Shown: positions 5,276-7,836 of the stretch, in pieces | How the letters are laid out: every line of letters starts with the position of its first letter | Position numbering within the stretch: the stretch's first letter is position 1 | NCBI GenBank assembly: GCA_010365205.1 | Contig: JAAFGU010000109.1 | Location: forward strand, 1-7,836 | Source of the DNA: Aromatoleum sp. | GTDB lineage: Bacteria; Pseudomonadota; Gammaproteobacteria; Burkholderiales; Casimicrobiaceae | DNA length: 7,836 bases | Direction: 5' to 3' | Translations under genes and position numbers: made by a program | The notes under the pieces: model-generated | What the model was told of the DNA's origin: nothing | The model's input: the letters and a program-made list of their open reading frames with translations, nothing else | Database searches by the model: none

Positions 5276-7836
5276 ATGAACAACATTGCACGGCGGCAAT
5301 TCCTGCAATACCTCGGCGCCGGCGCGGCTCTATCGGTCGGCGGGCTCGACGCGGCGTGCGCCCTGCTGCAACCGGTCGATGACGGCAACCCCCTGGCGAG
5401 AAAGGTTTCGCGCGAGTGGGAAAAGATTTACCACGACCAGTACCGGTACGACTCGTCGTTCGACTGGGTCTGCTCGCCGAACGACACGCACGCCTGCCGC
5501 ATTCGCGCCTACGTGAGAAACGGAGTCGTCGTGCGCAGTGGTGCGACGTACGACTACCAGAAGTACGCGGATCTCTACGGCAACCACGCGAGCATCAACT
5601 GGAACCCGCGACAGTGCGCCAAGGGCTACACGTTCCACCGCGTGCTGTACGGGCCGTACCGGCTGCGTCATCCCATCGTCCGCAAGGGCTGGAAGGCGTG
5701 GGCCGAGGCCGGCTTCCCCGAGCTGACGCCGGAGAACAAGGACAAGTACTACTTCTCACGTCGAGGAGACGACGAGTTCATCCAGATCTCCTGGGAGGAT
5801 GCGTTCACGAACATCGCCGGCGCGCTCGACGCGATCGCGCGCCGCTACAGTGGCGATGCGGGCACCGCGCGCCTGCTCGCGCAGGGCTACCAGCCGGAGA
5901 TGGTGAAGGAGACGGGCGGCGCCGGCACGCGCACCTTCAAGATGCGCGGCGGCATGGGGCTGCTCGGCGTGCTCGGCAAGTACGGGATGTACCGGCTCAA
6001 CAACTCGATGGCGCTGCTCGACGTGAAGATTCGCGGCGTGAAGCCGGAGGACGCCAAGGCCGGCCGCAACTTCTCGAACTACACGTGGCACGGCGACCAG
6101 GCGCCGGGCCATCCGTGGGTGCACGGCCTCCAGGCGTCGGACTGCGACTTCAACGATCTCCGGTTCTCGAAGCTGATCATCATGGACGGCAAGAACCTGG
6201 TCGAGAACAAGCTGACCGACTCGCACTGGTTCATCGAGACCATGGAGCGCGGCGGCAAGATCGTGGTCATCTCGCCCGAGTACGGCCCGCCGTCGACGAA
6301 AGCCGACTACTGGATCCCGATCCGGCCGCAGACCGACGCCGCGCTCTTCCTCGGCATCACGCGGCTGATGATCGACCAGAAGCACTACGACGAAACGTTC
6401 GTCAAGCAGTTCACCGACTTCCCGTTGCTCGTGCGCACCGACAACCTGAAGCGCCTTCGCGCCCACGAAGTGTTCGGCGACTACAAGACGACGCTCGCCC
6501 CTGACGGCCCGTCGATGAAGATCCAGGGGTTCACGCCCGAGCAGCACGCCAAGCTGGGCGACTACGTCGTGTGGGACACGAAGACCAACGGCCCGCGCGC
6601 CATCACGCGGGATGATGTCGGCGAGACGATGACGAAGAAAGGCGTCGATCCGGCGCTCGAGGGACGATTCCAGGTGAAGCTGGCCGACGGGAAGACCGTC
6701 GCGTGCGCGACGCTATGGACGCTGTACCAGGTCCACCTGAAAGACTACGACCTCGACACCGTCGCCGACATCACGCGCGCGCCCAGGCCGCTCATCGAGC
6801 AGCTCGCCGAGGATCTCGCCACGATCAAACCGGCCGCGATCCACCAGGGCGAAGGGATCAACCACTGGTTCCATGCGACCGAGATGAACCGCGCAGCGTA
6901 CCTGCCGCTCATGCTGACCGGCAACATCGGTCAGCCCGGCGCCGGGTGCCACACCTGGGCGGGCAACTACAAATCGGCGCTCTTCCAGGGCTCGCCGTGG
7001 ACCGGCCCGGGCTTCAAGGGCTGGGTCGCCGAGGATCCGTTCCAGTTGACGCTCGACGAGAAAGCGCCCGGCAAGGAGGTGCACGCGCACGCCTACACGA
7101 AGGACGAAGAGCCCGCGTACTGGAACCACGGCGACAAGGCGCTCATCGTCAACACGCCGAAGTACGGCCGGAAGAACTTCACGGGCGCCAGCCACATGCC
7201 GACGCCCACCAAGGCGTTGATCTTCAGCAACGTGAACTTGATCAACAACGCCAAATGGGCGTACGAGATGATCAAGAACGTCAACCCGAACATCGAGATG
7301 ATCGTCTCGATCGACATCCAGATGACGGCATCGATCGAGTACGCGGACATCGCCCTGCCCGCCAACTCGTGGCTCGAGTTCGAGGATGTCGAGGTGACGG
7401 CGAGCTGTTCGAACCCGTTTCTGCAGGCGTGGAAGGGCGGCATCCCGCCCGTGTTCGACAGCAAGGACGACCTGACGATCCTCGCGGGCATCGCGAAGGC
7501 GATGGCCCGGCTCACCGGCGACTCGCGCTTCGTCGACATGTTCAAGTTCGAGAACGAAGGCAAGCGGTCCGTGTATCTCCAGCGGCTGCTCGACACGTGC
7601 ACGACGACCAGCGGCTACAAGGTGGCGGACCTGATGGCCGGCAAGTACGGGCCGCCGGGAGGCGCGCTGCTGAACTTCCGCACCTATCCGCGCATCCCGT
7701 TCTACGAGCAGGTGCACGACAGCGAGCCGTTCCACACCGATACCGGGCGGATGCACGCGTACGCCGACGTCCCCGAGGCGATCGAGTACGGCGAGAACTT
7801 CATCGTGCACCGCGAAGGGCCGGAGGCGACCCCTTA
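5276..7836 (+). CDS. Tat-exported NxrA/NarG-like molybdopterin oxidoreductase catalytic subunit, 3' end cut by window
   Basis: Catalytic subunit of a type II DMSO reductase family enzyme; 853 complete codons are visible with no stop, out of roughly 1,140 expected. RRQFL at 6-10 followed by a hydrophobic stretch is a twin-arginine signal, so the folded cofactor-bearing enzyme is sent to the periplasm. Candidate ligands for the first iron-sulfur cluster are Cys66, Asp70, Cys74 and Cys114. Asp274 in YTWHGDQAPGHP aligns with the molybdenum ligand Asp222 of NarG (CDLPPASP). CSPNDTHACRIRAYVRNG, EGINHWFHATEMNRAAYLP, NTPKYGRKNFTG and GENFIVHREGPEATP closely resemble my recollection of Nitrospira-type NxrA, making nitrite oxidoreductase or a periplasmic nitrate reductase the leading readings. 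Chlorate, perchlorate, selenate or hydrocarbon substrates are less likely but not excluded. It follows the haem subunit after one base; the iron-sulfur beta subunit is expected downstream. Confidence 0.93.
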   Translation, partial: MNNIARRQFLQYLGAGAALSVGGLDAACALLQPVDDGNPLARKVSREWEKIYHDQYRYDSSFDWVCSPNDTHACRIRAYVRNGVVVRSGATYDYQKYADLYGNHASINWNPRQCAKGYTFHRVLYGPYRLRHPIVRKGWKAWAEAGFPELTPENKDKYYFSRRGDDEFIQISWEDAFTNIAGALDAIARRYSGDAGTARLLAQGYQPEMVKETGGAGTRTFKMRGGMGLLGVLGKYGMYRLNNSMALLDVKIRGVKPEDAKAGRNFSNYTWHGDQAPGHPWVHGLQASDCDFNDLRFSKLIIMDGKNLVENKLTDSHWFIETMERGGKIVVISPEYGPPSTKADYWIPIRPQTDAALFLGITRLMIDQKHYDETFVKQFTDFPLLVRTDNLKRLRAHEVFGDYKTTLAPDGPSMKIQGFTPEQHAKLGDYVVWDTKTNGPRAITRDDVGETMTKKGVDPALEGRFQVKLADGKTVACATLWTLYQVHLKDYDLDTVADITRAPRPLIEQLAEDLATIKPAAIHQGEGINHWFHATEMNRAAYLPLMLTGNIGQPGAGCHTWAGNYKSALFQGSPWTGPGFKGWVAEDPFQLTLDEKAPGKEVHAHAYTKDEEPAYWNHGDKALIVNTPKYGRKNFTGASHMPTPTKALIFSNVNLINNAKWAYEMIKNVNPNIEMIVSIDIQMTASIEYADIALPANSWLEFEDVEVTASCSNPFLQAWKGGIPPVFDSKDDLTILAGIAKAMARLTGDSRFVDMFKFENEGKRSVYLQRLLDTCTTTSGYKVADLMAGKYGPPGGALLNFRTYPRIPFYEQVHDSEPFHTDTGRMHAYADVPEAIEYGENFIVHREGPEATP

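Noticed and set aside
3643..5388. Long minus-strand open frame (581 codons) opposite the cytochrome gene
   Set aside because: Its product is Arg/Ala-rich with no recognisable domain, while the plus strand encodes two CXXCH sites and an EB_dh domain. It is the open antisense frame expected from high GC at third positions.
5416..6504. Plus-strand open frame of 362 codons inside the molybdoenzyme gene
   Set aside because: It is an out-of-frame reading of the continuous frame that starts at 5276; the product is Arg-rich and lacks similarity to any family I know.
6713..7810. Minus-strand open frame (365 codons) opposite the molybdoenzyme
   Set aside because: Composition is dominated by Arg, Val and Asp with no motif, and the plus-strand frame carries conserved molybdoenzyme sequence throughout.
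1..7836. tRNA, rRNA, CRISPR array, insertion sequence or phage genes
   Set aside because: No cloverleaf, no regularly spaced repeats, no transposase or integrase motif and no terminal inverted repeats were seen by eye on either strand.

Overview
The window reads as chromosomal DNA from a GC-rich, Gram-negative bacterium. Evidence for an outer membrane is a beta-barrel protein with a signal peptide and a C-terminal Phe; a probable lipoprotein cytochrome and a Tat-exported molybdoenzyme point to a respiratory periplasm. Vitamin B6 is made by the DXP-independent PdxS/PdxT route. With the high GC and the Nitrospira-like molybdoenzyme, this suggests a soil or water lineage such as Acidobacteriota or a relative of nitrite oxidisers. 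That placement is inference and weak; no rRNA or phylogenetic marker is present.

Layout. Positions 2-1417 hold pdxS (cut at the left edge) and pdxT, which together form PLP synthase. A perfect 10-bp inverted repeat at 1419-1461 closes this unit and also lies just beyond the stop of a converging minus-strand gene. That gene (1463-1844) is a wreck of a radical SAM/SPASM protein. Its N-terminal, middle and C-terminal pieces survive in three different frames, separated by two apparent deletions. From 1845 to 2057 lies a divergent regulatory region with two ATGAC-N4-GTCAT-type dyads of FNR/CRP geometry. Position 2058 begins an outer-membrane barrel gene. A third dyad at 3576-3591 precedes a two-gene unit: a probable lipoprotein with two c-type haem sites fused to an ethylbenzene-dehydrogenase-type haem b domain (3646-5274), then, one base later, a Tat-exported molybdopterin oxidoreductase catalytic subunit (5276 to the right edge). 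The catalytic subunit is not closed by a stop within the window.

How they work together. The catalytic subunit most resembles the periplasmic NxrA/type II DMSO reductase group (nitrite oxidoreductase and related nitrate reductases). The cytochrome has the domain expected of the matching gamma subunit, extended by two extra haem c modules that could pass electrons to or from soluble carriers. An iron-sulfur beta subunit would be expected just past the right edge. The barrel could admit the substrate anion or another solute. The near-identical dyads before the barrel gene and the cytochrome gene suggest co-control by one CRP/FNR-family regulator. Whether the enzyme oxidises nitrite or reduces nitrate, or uses another substrate, cannot be read from this sequence.
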